Source of the DNA: Viscum album
Lineage: Eukaryota > Streptophyta > Magnoliopsida > Santalales > Viscaceae
Direction of reading: 5' to 3'
NCBI GenBank assembly: GCA_963277665.1
Contig: OY728119.1
Span: 312,686,206-312,750,205 of the forward strand
DNA length: 64,000 nucleotides
Shown piece after piece: positions 1-11,739 of the stretch (position 1 is the first letter of the stretch; each line of letters starts with the position of its first letter). The position numbers were made by a program, and so were the translations under genes. Under the pieces are notes generated by a model. It was given only the letters and a program-made list of their open reading frames with translations. It was not told where the DNA came from and did not search any database.

Positions 1-1134
1 GTCTAGTTGTAGGATAGTGGGGCTGTTATACTGTTATGCTATTGTGCCTTAGAATGATAACCAAGTAGTTCTTGAGGTTTACTTGGGATGATACACATGC
101 ACTAAGCATGTTTATTTCACACAGGACTATGAGAACCTAGTGTAGTAGACCATATAGAGAATGGACGTAAGGGATTCTCCAGAGTGTCTTTTAATACGAT
201 GCGAGACCACAGGGGGAATTGATGATGAGTGCTTCCTCAGGAAGTCTGTAGTTCCTCAACACGGACCACAGGGGGGATGAGATGTTGAGTTCTTCCCAAG
301 AGAGCCATTAGTATAATAAGAGACTATAGGGGGGAATTGGCGGTGAGTGCTTCCTCAGAAAGTCTACTCTTAGCTGAACCAGAGGGGTGAGACTGTGTGT
401 GCCTCCTAGTGGGTTTCTAGTACTTGTAGGTTGAACCATAGGGGTTAGGCTGTGAGAGATACCCAGAGGGTTACTTGTTTTCTACTTGATGATGGTTGTT
501 TACTTGTGTACTTTATATGCTATAACTGGGGACTGTATCTACTATGTGTTTTTTGTTTACTGCTTCCTACACTTTTACTTGCCTTGTATTCATTGACTGT
601 TAGGCACAATTCTTTGGGTGATTGCCTATTGGGATTGTATCTCACACCCTGTTTGGGCCATGCTTTTGGGCCCATGCAGACTTTTCTATTGCAGGTATAG
701 ATAAGGGAAAGCACCTTTCGACTTCCGGTACTTGATTAATTGGAGGTGGAGAGCAATGGACCAAGCATAGGCTTGCGATGCTGCAGGAGTTACTGTTATT
801 TTATTACTTTGTTTTTACTTATATTTCAGCACGTTGTTGTGTTTGCTGTGTTTCGTAGATACTTGTACCTGCCTCATCATTATCATCATTACTATATATT
901 CATTACTTCTGCTGTTTGGTTTCAGTTGTTTCTTATTGTTTACTACTTCCTCTATTTACTGTTAATTTATTTTCTTTGTATACCTTACCAAATGAGGGCA
1001 TAGTTTCCCCAATAACTTACCAAGGCCCTCGCTGTAAGTCGGCATCCTCTGGCATTTGGGGAAATGTGCTTGAGTTCATGTGGTGAACCAGGCACGAGGC
1101 ATCTCTAGGTGGCTTTCGGAACCTGGACGTCACA
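1..1134. mobile_element. LTR-type retroelement fragment, edge at 1134
   Basis: This stretch is clearly richer in G+C than everything that follows, and the change is abrupt at 1134. The last bases, GGACGTCACA, are the reverse complement of TGTGACGTCC, which looks like the 5' start of many plant Ty3/gypsy LTRs. I therefore infer an LTR terminus read on the minus strand, but a plus-strand LTR ending in CA at the same base is also possible. It holds a ~57-bp tandem repeat (147-490) and pyrimidine-rich stretches at about 530-620 and 800-1000. Short open frames at 452-700 and 740-1003 are hydrophobic and match nothing I know. The other end lies outside the window, so length and target duplication cannot be tested. 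Confidence 0.5.
147..490. repeat. Six degenerate tandem repeats of 56-60 bp
   Basis: Units begin near 147, 203, 263, 320, 376 and 433, each opening with a variant of GAGACCACAGGGGG followed about 20 bp later by a variant of GAGTGCTTCCTCAGGAAGTC. Spacings are 56, 60, 57, 56 and 57 bp. They are not multiples of three, so this is not a coding repeat. It lies inside the G+C-richer LTR-type fragment. Confidence 0.75.
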
Positions 1135-2774
1135 CTTATAATATTTTTATGATTTTTAAATCAAATAATAAAATATTGTTTAACGTATTATATCCTTATA
1201 GTCATTTTTGGGACTATTCACATAATATGACTTTTAAAAGATAAATATAACAATTGAGTTCGAATATAAAAACTAAAATAATATTTTAGGATTTATAATT
1301 GTCTTTAATATTAATTTAAAACTATAATTGATACAAATATTATCCCTTCTAATGTTTTTAGAATCATTTACTAGATTTATCTATAGCTAGATCAAGCATT
1401 GTGTCGAAGCTGTGTAAACATTTTAGATAATTATACAATAATTTACAAACTAAAAATAATTTAATAAAAAAAATCTAATTTATTAAAAATAAATATTATT
1501 ATCTCCAAACAGTAATAAATTATTTTTATCCATATTAATATTAGGAAAAATTATTAAGTGAGTGAGAGTGATATTTTTCTCTATTTTAATTTTATAATAT
1601 AAAATCAATGTCATAATAAATAGAAGAGGCTCAAAATGGAATTTGTTTTGAATATATGATAAAATTTGCCTAAATTAACTCAAAAATCATATTTGGAAAT
1701 GAATTATATGTATTTATGGACTTATCTATCAGTTTAACCCTCTAGTTAAACCTTTCAACCTTTACCAAGATGACGACCTATTTTACTATGGTAACTTAAT
1801 TTTATGAATAATTAAGTAATGTACCTTGTTTAATAACTATAATATATTGATCAAAAATATATAATATAATTTTCAAGATTCAATTCCCATAAATGATAAG
1901 AATTACTTTTAATATACGTACATGTAACATAATGAAAAACATTTTAAAAAAGTCCCTTTATAAGAAAAAACAATTTTACTACAAAATCATGCGTATAATT
2001 GATTCCTGATGAATTTAATTAGTTTATTACTAAACAAATAAATGTTATTTAAAATTTAAATCATTAAAAAACCTAATTTCACCTTCCAACCACTTAATTA
2101 AGTTCAAATAACCAATTTTTTATTAGATTAAAATATAAGTGAAGTTCCAAAAAAAGAAAATCATGAGTTTCAAAATTCAACACAATTTTTTTAATGATTT
2201 ATTTTAAAAATTAAATACATATTTGATTTATAAAATGGTTTTATAAAATTATATGTCAATATTACATTATTACTTTTCCACAAAATTTATTATATAAATA
2301 AAAAAAATATATTTACTTATTCACTAAAAAATCAACTACTTTAGAATGACCCCAAAAATTCACCTTAATATAAATTTCACATGATGAATTAAAAAATTAT
2401 GTTCATCTCATAAAATTAAAATTATAAAATTATAAAATATAGATTTTAAATGAAAATACAAAATCATAAGGAAAATAACTTTTCATAGAAGAAATTCACT
2501 TTTTAACATTAAGTGTTCTTATCATTATATTATTTACCATTAGATGTTACGTTTTTTTGAAATTCTATATTCATAATGAAATGATGTTTACCTTGAATTT
2601 TAATTAGGTTTTATTCAATTGATTTTAGTCTTTCATATATCATATGTTATTTAATAAGGTATTTACTTACAGTATTACATAATAAAATCTCATGGAATTA
2701 CTATTGAAATGCCCAAGAATCATTAATCAGATTCATTAAAGGTTTCTGGATAAAAATCCTACTGAATAAAATCT
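1135..2774. other. A+T-rich DNA with no recognisable gene
   Basis: No open frame or known motif stands out. Part of it is probably the 5' portion of the first copia LTR, because the counterpart LTR at 6.29-8.01 kb is longer than the segment I could align, but I could not trace the homology upstream of about 2775. Confidence 0.4.
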
Positions 2775-3437
2775 ATTTTTTACTAAAAACATGTTTTTTT
2801 TCTAGCAGTTTTCTACATTTCACTGTGATACTTTACTTGTTATGCAACACTAAAAATGTACCGACCAGTTTGTTTTCACTTTACCAAAAGGAAGTGAAAA
2901 ATGTACTGATTTATCCTATTAAAAATCACATGTTTTGTGATTATTCTATACAAATCATGGGTTCTATCTACACCAACATAAATAGTCGATTTTGGTTTTT
3001 TCTTTACTCCTTTAGAAATTCATGGGTAAGATTTGAACCAGTTAAGCGATTGGGTTGTTGTTGATCCCATTGTAAAAATATGGGTTTTGCCTAAAATTGT
3101 AATTGGCAATTGTCTATAATGGATATCCAAACTTCTAGTCTAGATTTTGTAGAGTATATGAAAATATTTTTGTATTTAAATATAAAAAAATCATTATGTG
3201 TTATCTATTTTAATTTACTTCTTTCAATATCTACACTTCCACTACGTCTCTCATATGAAGGATAAATTGTTAAATAATCTCAATCCACCAAATTAATATA
3301 TTTTAGAATGAAAAATCGCCCCTCAAATGTATTTTCATCACTATGGATGGGAACTAATAATTTATATTAGAGAAGGATCTTTTTATAACACTTATTGATT
3401 GAGTTCTTTACCTGTTTACAATTATTTTAATTATAAA
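2775..3437 (+). repeat. 5' LTR, alignable part (copia element)
   Basis: It aligns in the same orientation with 7350-8010. Landmarks are the TTTTCTACA/CACTG block near 2810 (7380 in the partner), the GGATAAATTGTTAAATA block near 3262 (7826) and the ATCACTATGGATGGGAACTAA block near 3338 (7922). Divergence is heavy, so this is an old pair. The right edge is set by the primer-binding-site remnant just after it; the left edge is not resolved. Confidence 0.65.
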
Positions 3438-3462
3438 TTTGTATCCCATTCCTTAACAAGGA
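3438..3462 (+). other. Primer-binding-site remnant (tRNA-iMet type)
   Basis: TTTGTATCCCATTCC matches the usual copia TGGTATCAGAGCC-type site with a substitution and a small deletion. Its place, directly after the LTR homology and about 40 bp before gag, supports the reading. Confidence 0.5.
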
Positions 3463-3486
3463 TAAGGGAAATATCTATTTTTAGTC

Positions 3487-5060
3487 ATGAAAACTTTAGA
3501 TTCTATACTTTTTAATCCTTTTAGACCACCTCATTTTAATATTAGTGGTTTGGGTTATTGGAAGGACATATTGGAAGTGTTTTTTATTAACAAACTTATT
3601 GAATACTAGAATGTCATGGATATACCATAAAAATTAATAGAAGTTGATCTAGATAATCTGTTTTGTTATGATTCATTCAAATATGTTTTCAATTATTAAT
3701 TTATGAATTTTATTTACTCTTCTTATAATAAAAATTTTTATATTCACATTTACTATTGTAAAACTAATTATAACATTTTGAGGACTTTTAAAGTCACTTA
3801 CCAAGGCATCGAAAAATTATAGTGAACTATGATAAGTGTTTATATGTATGAATTTAAAGAGGTCAAGATGTTTTATTGTGAATGTGTTAGTGATATTTAT
3901 AACATGTTTACTAATATTGTGAAAAATATGTGTGCTTTTGGTGAAATCACAAAATATAAAATCCATATTAAAATATTTACCAAAAAGTGTAATTCAAAGA
4001 ATGTTTTAATTAAAGAAATCAAGAATTTTTCTAAATATATCATTAATGATATTATTAGATCATTAATTTAATATATTCTTTAGTTTAAGAAAATTTGTAG
4101 TTATGTAAATGAAAAGAGAAGGTAACTGATTTCATATATAGTAAAAATGTATCTTATAACTCTTATAATAATTTGTAGGTTATTCTAGTTTTGAGAAAGA
4201 TGGTTATTTTAATCAAATATAAAATTGTTAAATTAGGATGAAAAATAAAAATGATAAGAGTAAGTATAAGATGATGTAAAAACATAATTTTCTAAGGAAA
4301 AGTAATTCTAATTTTATTAGATATTTCGAATGTAAGAATATGGGATACACAAAATATTAATTTCCAAAGATAAGAATTGAAAAATAATAAAATAAGTGAA
4401 AAAAGAAAAAGAATAATTCTTTAGAAACTGGTTGGATTAGTAAGAAAGATTCATACTCATGTGAATAATCCGTAAGTGAAAAAGGATACATGTAATCTTG
4501 TTTTTATGGATAAATACGATAAAATAATTTTACCACTTCCTCACTCATGTTCTTTAAATGATATTGGTTAATCTACTAGAAAATATAGAAATTATTTTAA
4601 TGTGTAACATGGATAAATAAAGTACATCCAATTTTTAGTTTGATTTCTCTTTTAATTTTGTAAATAAAAAACTTACTATTGAGGGACATAATGAAATTTG
4701 TGATAAGTTACAATAAGAGATTGATAATCTTTATAAAATTTGTATAAATTGATTTAGGATCTTAAGAAATTAACCTAATAATATATAAATTTTCCATGTG
4801 GAGTTTAAAAATTAAATAATGATGATTTTGAAATTTATAAATTTAAGGATAAGAATGATAAATTAAAAGATTTTATTTCTAAGAATAACTGGGATGAATA
4901 ATGGAAATTTAATGTTTTGTTGGATGTTTTTTCTAAACTTAATAAAGAGAATAATAGTCTAATTTTTTTCTAATATAAAAAAAATAATATCAATGATGGT
5001 TTGGATGTTATCTAAAAAGAAAATGGCTGCATAAAACTAACGTTTAATGTTTAAAATAAA
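3487..5060 (+). pseudogene. gag: Copia gag remnant (UBN2-type capsid, zinc knuckle)
   Basis: Gag of Ty1/copia elements forms the cytoplasmic particle that packages element RNA. The reading starts at the ATG at 3487. About 15 codons in, RPPHFN...GYWKD resembles the N-terminal block of plant Sirevirus/Tork gag. An open stretch at 3829-4071 carries NMFTNIVKNM and IKEIKNFSKYIINDIIRSLI, matching the family's capsid helices. A zinc-knuckle relic lies at 4321-4365, reading FECKNMGYTKY-stop. Its first Cys and its His have become aromatic residues, and the last Cys is lost. The downstream part to about 5060 is Lys/Glu/Asn-rich, like the linker and coiled-coil region of these proteins. Several stops and frame changes make it nonfunctional. 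Confidence 0.7.
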
Positions 5061-6274
5061 TACACTCTAAATTTACTATTGGAAGTTAAAATTTATATGT
5101 GTTTATGTTACTATAAAAAATGTCAAGATTTTGAAAAATATAAACCCTCTTGGTTATTATGGGAGACTAAAAATGATATACAACAATATTTTTTTTGGTA
5201 ATTAAAATAGTTTGTTTTTATCCATTTAATTTTTTATATGAAGTTTATTTGGTTGTTGTGATCGTGAATTCTCTTTGATGTTTGTTAAATATTTTGGTCG
5301 TAAGTAGTAATTTATTTCTGAATATATTTTTTGAGTAATATAGAGTAATCATTCCACAAGAAGGGTTCTTAATGGTGTATTCTTAAATCCAATTGGACCT
5401 AAAGTGGAATGGATGCCCAATTAAGTGTATTTCTAATGGGAATCATGAATCTCATTCATTTGTTTATTAATTCAACTGTTGGGATGTATAAAAATATTCT
5501 CGTAATTTGTTAGGGATCAAGAGAACATAAAATATTATTAGAATATAGTTTAATATAATGTAATATCACTATCAGTTACTTTTAATTATTTTCAAATATT
5601 TTAATAATGTTATGAATATCAATTAACATTTTTTGTGGCTCATTATATCTTTTTAAAAGGAATATTCTTTGTTTAACTATTGTATAATTTCAAAATATAC
5701 ATACACTATTTTCATAACTATTCTAGAATTTCTTTTTATTAATTAAAGGAAAGCATCATTTAAGGGGGGGGGGGTTTACTAATTTCATTCACTTTAGTTA
5801 GTGTATATTTTTATAATGAAAAAATTTAGGAGGAGTTATTCTTTAAAAAATTAAAACTTTTTGAATTCTATATAATCATGTTGAAACATGGTTAAACATC
5901 CTAAAATCTGTGTAAAAATTCCTAAAACATATTTAATTATACTTGAACTTTATCTGTTATATATATTGAGTATATAGTTCTAGTTATTATATATCTTGAC
6001 ATGACTTGTTTTTAATTGGTGATAAATGATTCTATATTTCAAGTGAACAGTTTCTTAAAAAGGGGGACATTTATTTTATGATTTCCAAATGGATGGGAAT
6101 TATTTCCTTTTTTAAAGGTGTAGATTTTTTTACTATTTTTTAGTTGATATATTATTTAATAAAATGGGGATAAATTTTTGAGTTACATAATATATATTTT
6201 CAATTTTTTAATATTGTTTGATCAATTTCCAAAGGGAGATAATCTTGTGAATTTATGTTTGTTTTTGTAATTAT
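5061..6274 (+). other. Degenerate copia interior, pol not identifiable
   Basis: This is where the element should carry pol and the 3' untranslated region. A short piece near 5235-5290 could echo the integrase segment LVVVDDFSR, but this is weak. The purine tracts AAAAAGGGGGACA (about 6056) and CCAAAGGGAGATAA (about 6228) resemble those repeated after pol in Sireviruses. An 11-G run sits at 5764-5774. No complete catalytic motif is visible. Confidence 0.35.
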
Positions 6275-6290
6275 GAAAAGGGGTATATTT
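6275..6290 (+). other. Polypurine-tract candidate before the 3' LTR
   Basis: GAAAAGGGGTATATTT follows TTTGTAATTAT, a context like the TTTGTCATCATCAAAAAGGGGGAGATT tail of Sirevirus elements. If correct, the 3' LTR begins just downstream. The assignment rests on resemblance alone. Confidence 0.35.
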
Positions 6291-6577
6291 TTGAGGGTTT
6301 CCTTACAACATTACCACTTTATTTTTTGGAATATTGATAATTAAAAAATATCAATTTTAGTTATTCTTTATAACACGTGTTTGGAAGTGAATAAAATATT
6401 TTTTTGATTGAATCTTGAAATATTTTTAGAAGAAAATAATGTTTGTTGGATTTGTTTTATTTTATAAATAAATTATTATTTAATATTTATTATTTATTAT
6501 TTATAGATATTTTAGATTTTATTATTTTGTTTTGAATTTTTTTTGATTTTCGTTTTCAATCTTTTTATAAGTATAAA

Positions 6578-6765
6578 ATGAATCACATATTAAAGGGGTA
6601 TGACTTACAAAATGAAGATGACTCATACACCGAACAAAATAACACATACACAGATTATATGACATATACGTAGATCCAATGAATCATATACATATCTAAA
6701 TGAAACATAAATGGAATATAATGAAACATACACTGATAAAACGACTCATGTTCATATTTATTGAC
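6578..6765. repeat. Minisatellite of ~21-bp units, about nine copies
   Basis: Degenerate units headed by ATGAATCATATAC-, ATGACATATACG- or ATGAAACATACAC-like sequences begin near 6578, 6600, 6618, 6641, 6659, 6679, 6700, 6721 and 6744, with mostly 18-23 bp spacing. It lies in the presumed 3' LTR. I saw no equivalent array in the 5' copy. Confidence 0.65.
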
Positions 6766-7349
6766 TTTTATTCAAAAAACATTATAAATTTTTAGTATAA
6801 TATTTTATATTTATTTATTTCAAAATCATATTTATTACTGGTGATATTTTTTGAATTTTCTATTTTGAATTAAATATTTATTTATAAGACCAATGCTTAT
6901 TTTTCATTGTTTATTAGGGAATTTCAACATGATTAAAGGATGATTTAGTGGACTATTTATTTTTTTTCAATTAAATTTGTATGCATTTATTATTAATAAT
7001 GTTGTGAATAGGTGGTTTTGATTTTATAGAATATCAAGGCTAATTATGGTAGCATCTACATAAATAATTTAATTATTGAATATTTATGATGGATGATCAA
7101 TAAATTTGAAGAGGGAAATAACTATTTGTATTTTATATGTTTAAATTATGAAGTAAATGCATTCAGTAAGCTATGATGTGAATTTTTTTTATTAAAGAAT
7201 ACACTTTGTAGTTCTACAAAGAATCTTGGATCTTCATTATTTGTAATATATATGTTGAGGAATTGATGGAAGTCTGATGTATCATATTCTAACTTATTTG
7301 AAGGGACAATAATAACATTCTCATGATAAAAAATATGTTCGAAACTTCC

Positions 7350-8010
7350 ACCGGGTTCTTTGTTTTTTTATCAGGCTGTTTTCTATACTACACTGCAATA
7401 ATTTTTGTGTTTTACCACCCTTATATGGTACTCAGTTCTACCCACATGACCAAATTCACTTGGCATTGATTTTGATTTGTTCTATTAATAATCAGAAAGT
7501 TAGGTATACTCTGACTGATATCAATATTTTTTTTGTTTTTTCATTTTAGGATGAGTTATGTTCAGGGATACTCCATTAGAAAGTCCAATTATATATTCAA
7601 TCCTATTAAAATTTTGGGTTAGGGATTATATATATTTAAAATTCTAGGTTTAATTGGAACTGGTAAAAATTATTTATCTATAGTGGATTTCTATACTCTA
7701 TGGATGTAGTTTGAAGCATAGATGTAGGATCATTTGGATTCAAACTACTATAAAATCATTCCATTCCATCTATTTTACTTTACTACTTTCATTATTCACA
7801 CTTAAACTGTATCCCTTGTCTATAGGATGAGTTGTTAAATATTATAAATCCAAAAAATTCCGCAATTAATTTTATTAAACGCTATATTTTAAGACTAAAA
7901 ATTCACCCCTATAGTCATATAATCACTATGGGTGGTACTTAATAACATCCTTGGTAGGATGCATTACAAGTGTTGTTGGATTTATAATATCATATACTAG
8001 TACTCTTTCT
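7350..8010 (+). repeat. 3' LTR, alignable part (copia element)
   Basis: This is the direct repeat of 2775-3437; the landmarks are listed there. Homology fades by about 8000. No target-site duplication could be assigned because the outer LTR edges are unclear. Confidence 0.65.
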
Positions 8011-11000
8011 TAATCTGACAATATAAGCTGATGATTCATATAATCCCCTAGAGTATGTTTGATTATGTATTATACCATATATAAATGGGGATCCTTAATA
8101 TGAAACCCATAGTATAAAGTCATATTTGAATAAAGAGGGGGAGGATTTAGAAGTCAGGTTTCACAGGATGTGTCTGTCTCATAATTTCTAAAAAAAAGGA
8201 TGTATAGATGGTTTAATAAATTATATATATCGATAGTGTCATTGCTTTATCTTCAGCCTTCAAGGAAGTTATTTTTACCTTGTATTTCTCAACCTTTGAT
8301 ACCATACTAGGATGTCCAATTTTTTTTATAATACCCATACTTGCCTCATATCCTTTTACACGACCAAGGTGTTCTCTCTCTCCGTATGATATACTAGGAG
8401 TTTCCATACCACCCTTAATAATGGTGCTCCCTTTAATTTATTTCTCTTGAAGGGAATCATAAAATGATATATATAAATGTTATATTAGTGGATGAATTAA
8501 AAAAATATTAATTTTTATGAAAAATAGTAATTAATTTATTACAATATTATTTGATACTTAATTGTATGGATCAATAAAAAACTTTCCCTTTTTTTATTCT
8601 CACCCCTTTATATTTTTCATAGTGAGTGGGGGTGAGGGTGGAACAAAATAAACCAATTATGATTCAATACTTGATCTGTCTAATAATTCATTAAAAAGTT
8701 TGACATAAAGTTTCCCCTCTGGTAAAGGATACCCAACCTGAAAATGTATGGGGGTGTAGATTATTTGAATATATATCTTAGTAAGATCTCTTGGATGCAT
8801 ATTACATTAGAATAAATGATTATTTAATCAATTAATTTACAAATAATTTTATAAATTTATTTTATAAACAACAATATTCATTCTAGAAAAGATTCCTCTT
8901 ATCCATCGGTAGAAATATTTTCATAGGTCTCTACATCTATAAAACCTATATTTGAGGTAATCATTTTAATTTTATTTATTAAAAAAAATAAAAAATGAAG
9001 TAAGATTGGATTTATAATCTCTCTAACTATTTTTAAAGAAATACATACTTCATTTTTTAGTTTCTCTCATATCATTAATTTAAAATAAGATTTGTAATTT
9101 AATAGATACAATTTTATTCATAGGAAATATATAATATTTGAACAATCAGAAAAACAAATAAATAAGTTGAGATATTTTACCATTTCTCAATACCATAGAC
9201 AATATTTCACCATCTCGTCTACACTCCTTAACCAAGATACAATAAATTAATCTTATTATGAACTTTCATTCATATATAATTTATAAATTGATTTAAATTT
9301 GAGCCAAATGTCATATTGTTATCACCAAATTCAATTAGAAACATCTTATCTTCCTAATAAAGTTATTTTTTAAGCATATAATCCAATAACTCTCGATATT
9401 TGGTATTATCTTATTTAGAGAAGTAGAAGAGTAGAAAATAATTTCAACAAACATAATTTTAATTTCAATAAAAAACTTAATATAAATATATTTTTTTGAA
9501 AAATTTGTAGATAACTTTGAAATTATACCTCTTCTATAGTGTCTATCATTTAGATCGATGTATGCTAATTTAATGATATTCAATGTAACATTATTTTTTA
9601 AAAAATTAAATTATTTTTAGAAGTAAAAAAATTATTTTTAATAATAGAAATACATTTTTATATATTCTATTAACTAGTGCAATTTAATAAAAGTGAATAC
9701 TTGAAAATGATTAATACAAAAAAATGTTTATAAAAAAAATGATGTCCGAATTATTCAACCAAAAAAACTTATAATTTAAATAGATTAATATAAATATTAA
9801 TTAAAAAATGGTAGGAATGATCAAGATTAAAAAATGATTTATTTTGTGTGCCTATATTTGATTATAATTAAATGTTTATTATAAGTAAAACTTTTATTGT
9901 TTATAATAAAAAAACTTTTATCTATTCGGTTAACTAATGAAACTAAAATAAATTTCATACCTAAAAATGATAAATACAAATAATAATTATAGGAAAACAA
10001 TGATATTAGCCTTGTAAATTCAAAGAATGTTCACCTGAAACTGAAGAATATAAAAATTAATACTAAAATATTTGAAATTATCATTATATTTAGTTTTAAA
10101 TATAAAATCATTAAAAGTGTGTTTTTATATATAAGACTCGGAATAAAATATATTTACCTGAATCCTCATGAGAGTAACAAAGTGTTTTACCATTTTCCTT
10201 CCATTTGATCATTTCATGTAGTATGGACTATGTCTAAATCTTATTCATTATTATCCTTAACTAATCATATAATAAGTAAATATATCTCATATAATTCCAC
10301 AACATCATCGACATCCTCATCTCCAAAATAAATTTTCCCTTGTAAAATAGAAAACAACTGATCATTTGATGAGTTAATGACATAAAATATCTACAAATCA
10401 TGTGTCTCCATGACAAAATATTTTCAAATAAATATGTGTAAATTCTTAATCATCATGTTTCACACCACTATTACTTTCATCTCTGTTACATTTAAACACC
10501 GTTACAAAAAATTGTATATTAAATTTACCATATATGCAGAACAACTCCAAAATATGTTTTTTATGCATAATTGTTTTTTATATTTTCTTTTCTAAAAATT
10601 AATTAGTTCAGTGATGACCATTACTCTACTATATTGAACAGTACTCTTTTTGTCTTAATATTTTATAAAAATGTGTATAAAATAATTTAAAATCTAGACC
10701 ATGTGATTAAGTTAACAAATAATCACCCAACTAACAATTTCAATGTTTTTGATGAAGATGAATAAGTGTTGTATCTCCCCTTAAACCACAAAAAATTATA
10801 TTTTATTATCATCCATCAACCAATTTTCATTTCTTTTAAAACATCATACCTTTAATTCAGAAATATGTGATGACATATATTTTTGAAACTTACATGGGGT
10901 TTTCAAAATGTATAAATTTTAATATATCACAACATCACATGTAATTAACTTTAATTTTTAGACACAAACCACCTTACCTTCACTATTGACTACCAGATGC

Positions 11001-11689
11001 AGATATATATGGAATACAACAACATTCAATCTTTGAAATTAGTAATTTTAAAAATTAATAACCTTCTATGATTTGTATTTTTTAATAATAGATTCCTCTA
11101 CTTGATGATTATTTTAATAACACCCCTTTAACATTTTGATATATCATTCAAAATGATATATTCAACATAAATAAATAGGGTTACATATCCTTATCTCTCA
11201 CACTAAATGAATCATAAAATTAACCATTATATCAACAAATTATGGTGGGAAATAAATATCTAATTTATAATGTTTTATTATAACCTTATTCTCTAACATA
11301 TTTAAAAAATCAAGATTCATTACTTTATAGAATTGAAAAAGAAATACACCTTGTTACTTTATAATAGGAATTTGTAATATTCAATTAAATGTCATTGGTA
11401 GCAGATATTTCATCATTACATTACATTCATGATATGTTATCCATAATAACATTAAATCATTCATTCAAACTAAAATTTTCCTATTTTAATAGTACCCACT
11501 AGTGATATATATATTTCATGCATAGATTTTGAAACAATATTTTCAATAACAAATAGTATTTGTTTAAAAATTAAATGTTATTTTCAAAATTTTATGAAAA
11601 TAATTTTTTATATTTATATTTTTTATGATTAGGAGGAAAATGAAAGAAAAATTAAATGGGTTTGTTTTTAAAATTAATATTTTAAAGAG
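8011..11689. other. Unassigned A+T-rich DNA
   Basis: No known gene or element domain was recognised. A minus-strand open frame at 8213-8407 (64 codons, METPSISYGEREHLGRVKGY at its start) is more polar and less A+T-biased than chance frames here. It could be a fragment of a real protein, but I recognise no family. The rest is low-complexity A+T-rich sequence with short frames consistent with chance. Confidence 0.35.
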
Positions 11690-11739
11690 CCAAAAATGTT
11701 TCCAGCCACCGCGAGGCAACAACGAAGCTCTAAAGTGAT

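Larger units (their letters stand above)
2775..8010 (+). mobile_element. Decayed Ty1/copia (Sirevirus/Tork-like) element
   Basis: Two homologous direct segments, about 2775-3437 and 7350-8010, bracket a gag remnant on the plus strand. A primer-binding-site remnant follows the first segment and a run of Sirevirus-style purine tracts precedes the second. In these elements gag and pol form one polyprotein that packages and integrates its own cDNA. Here the coding region has many stops, and I could not securely identify protease, integrase, RT or RNase H between about 5.1 and 6.2 kb. Either a large part of pol is deleted or it is beyond recognition. The true LTR edges are uncertain: the 3' LTR probably starts near 6290. 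Confidence 0.65.
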
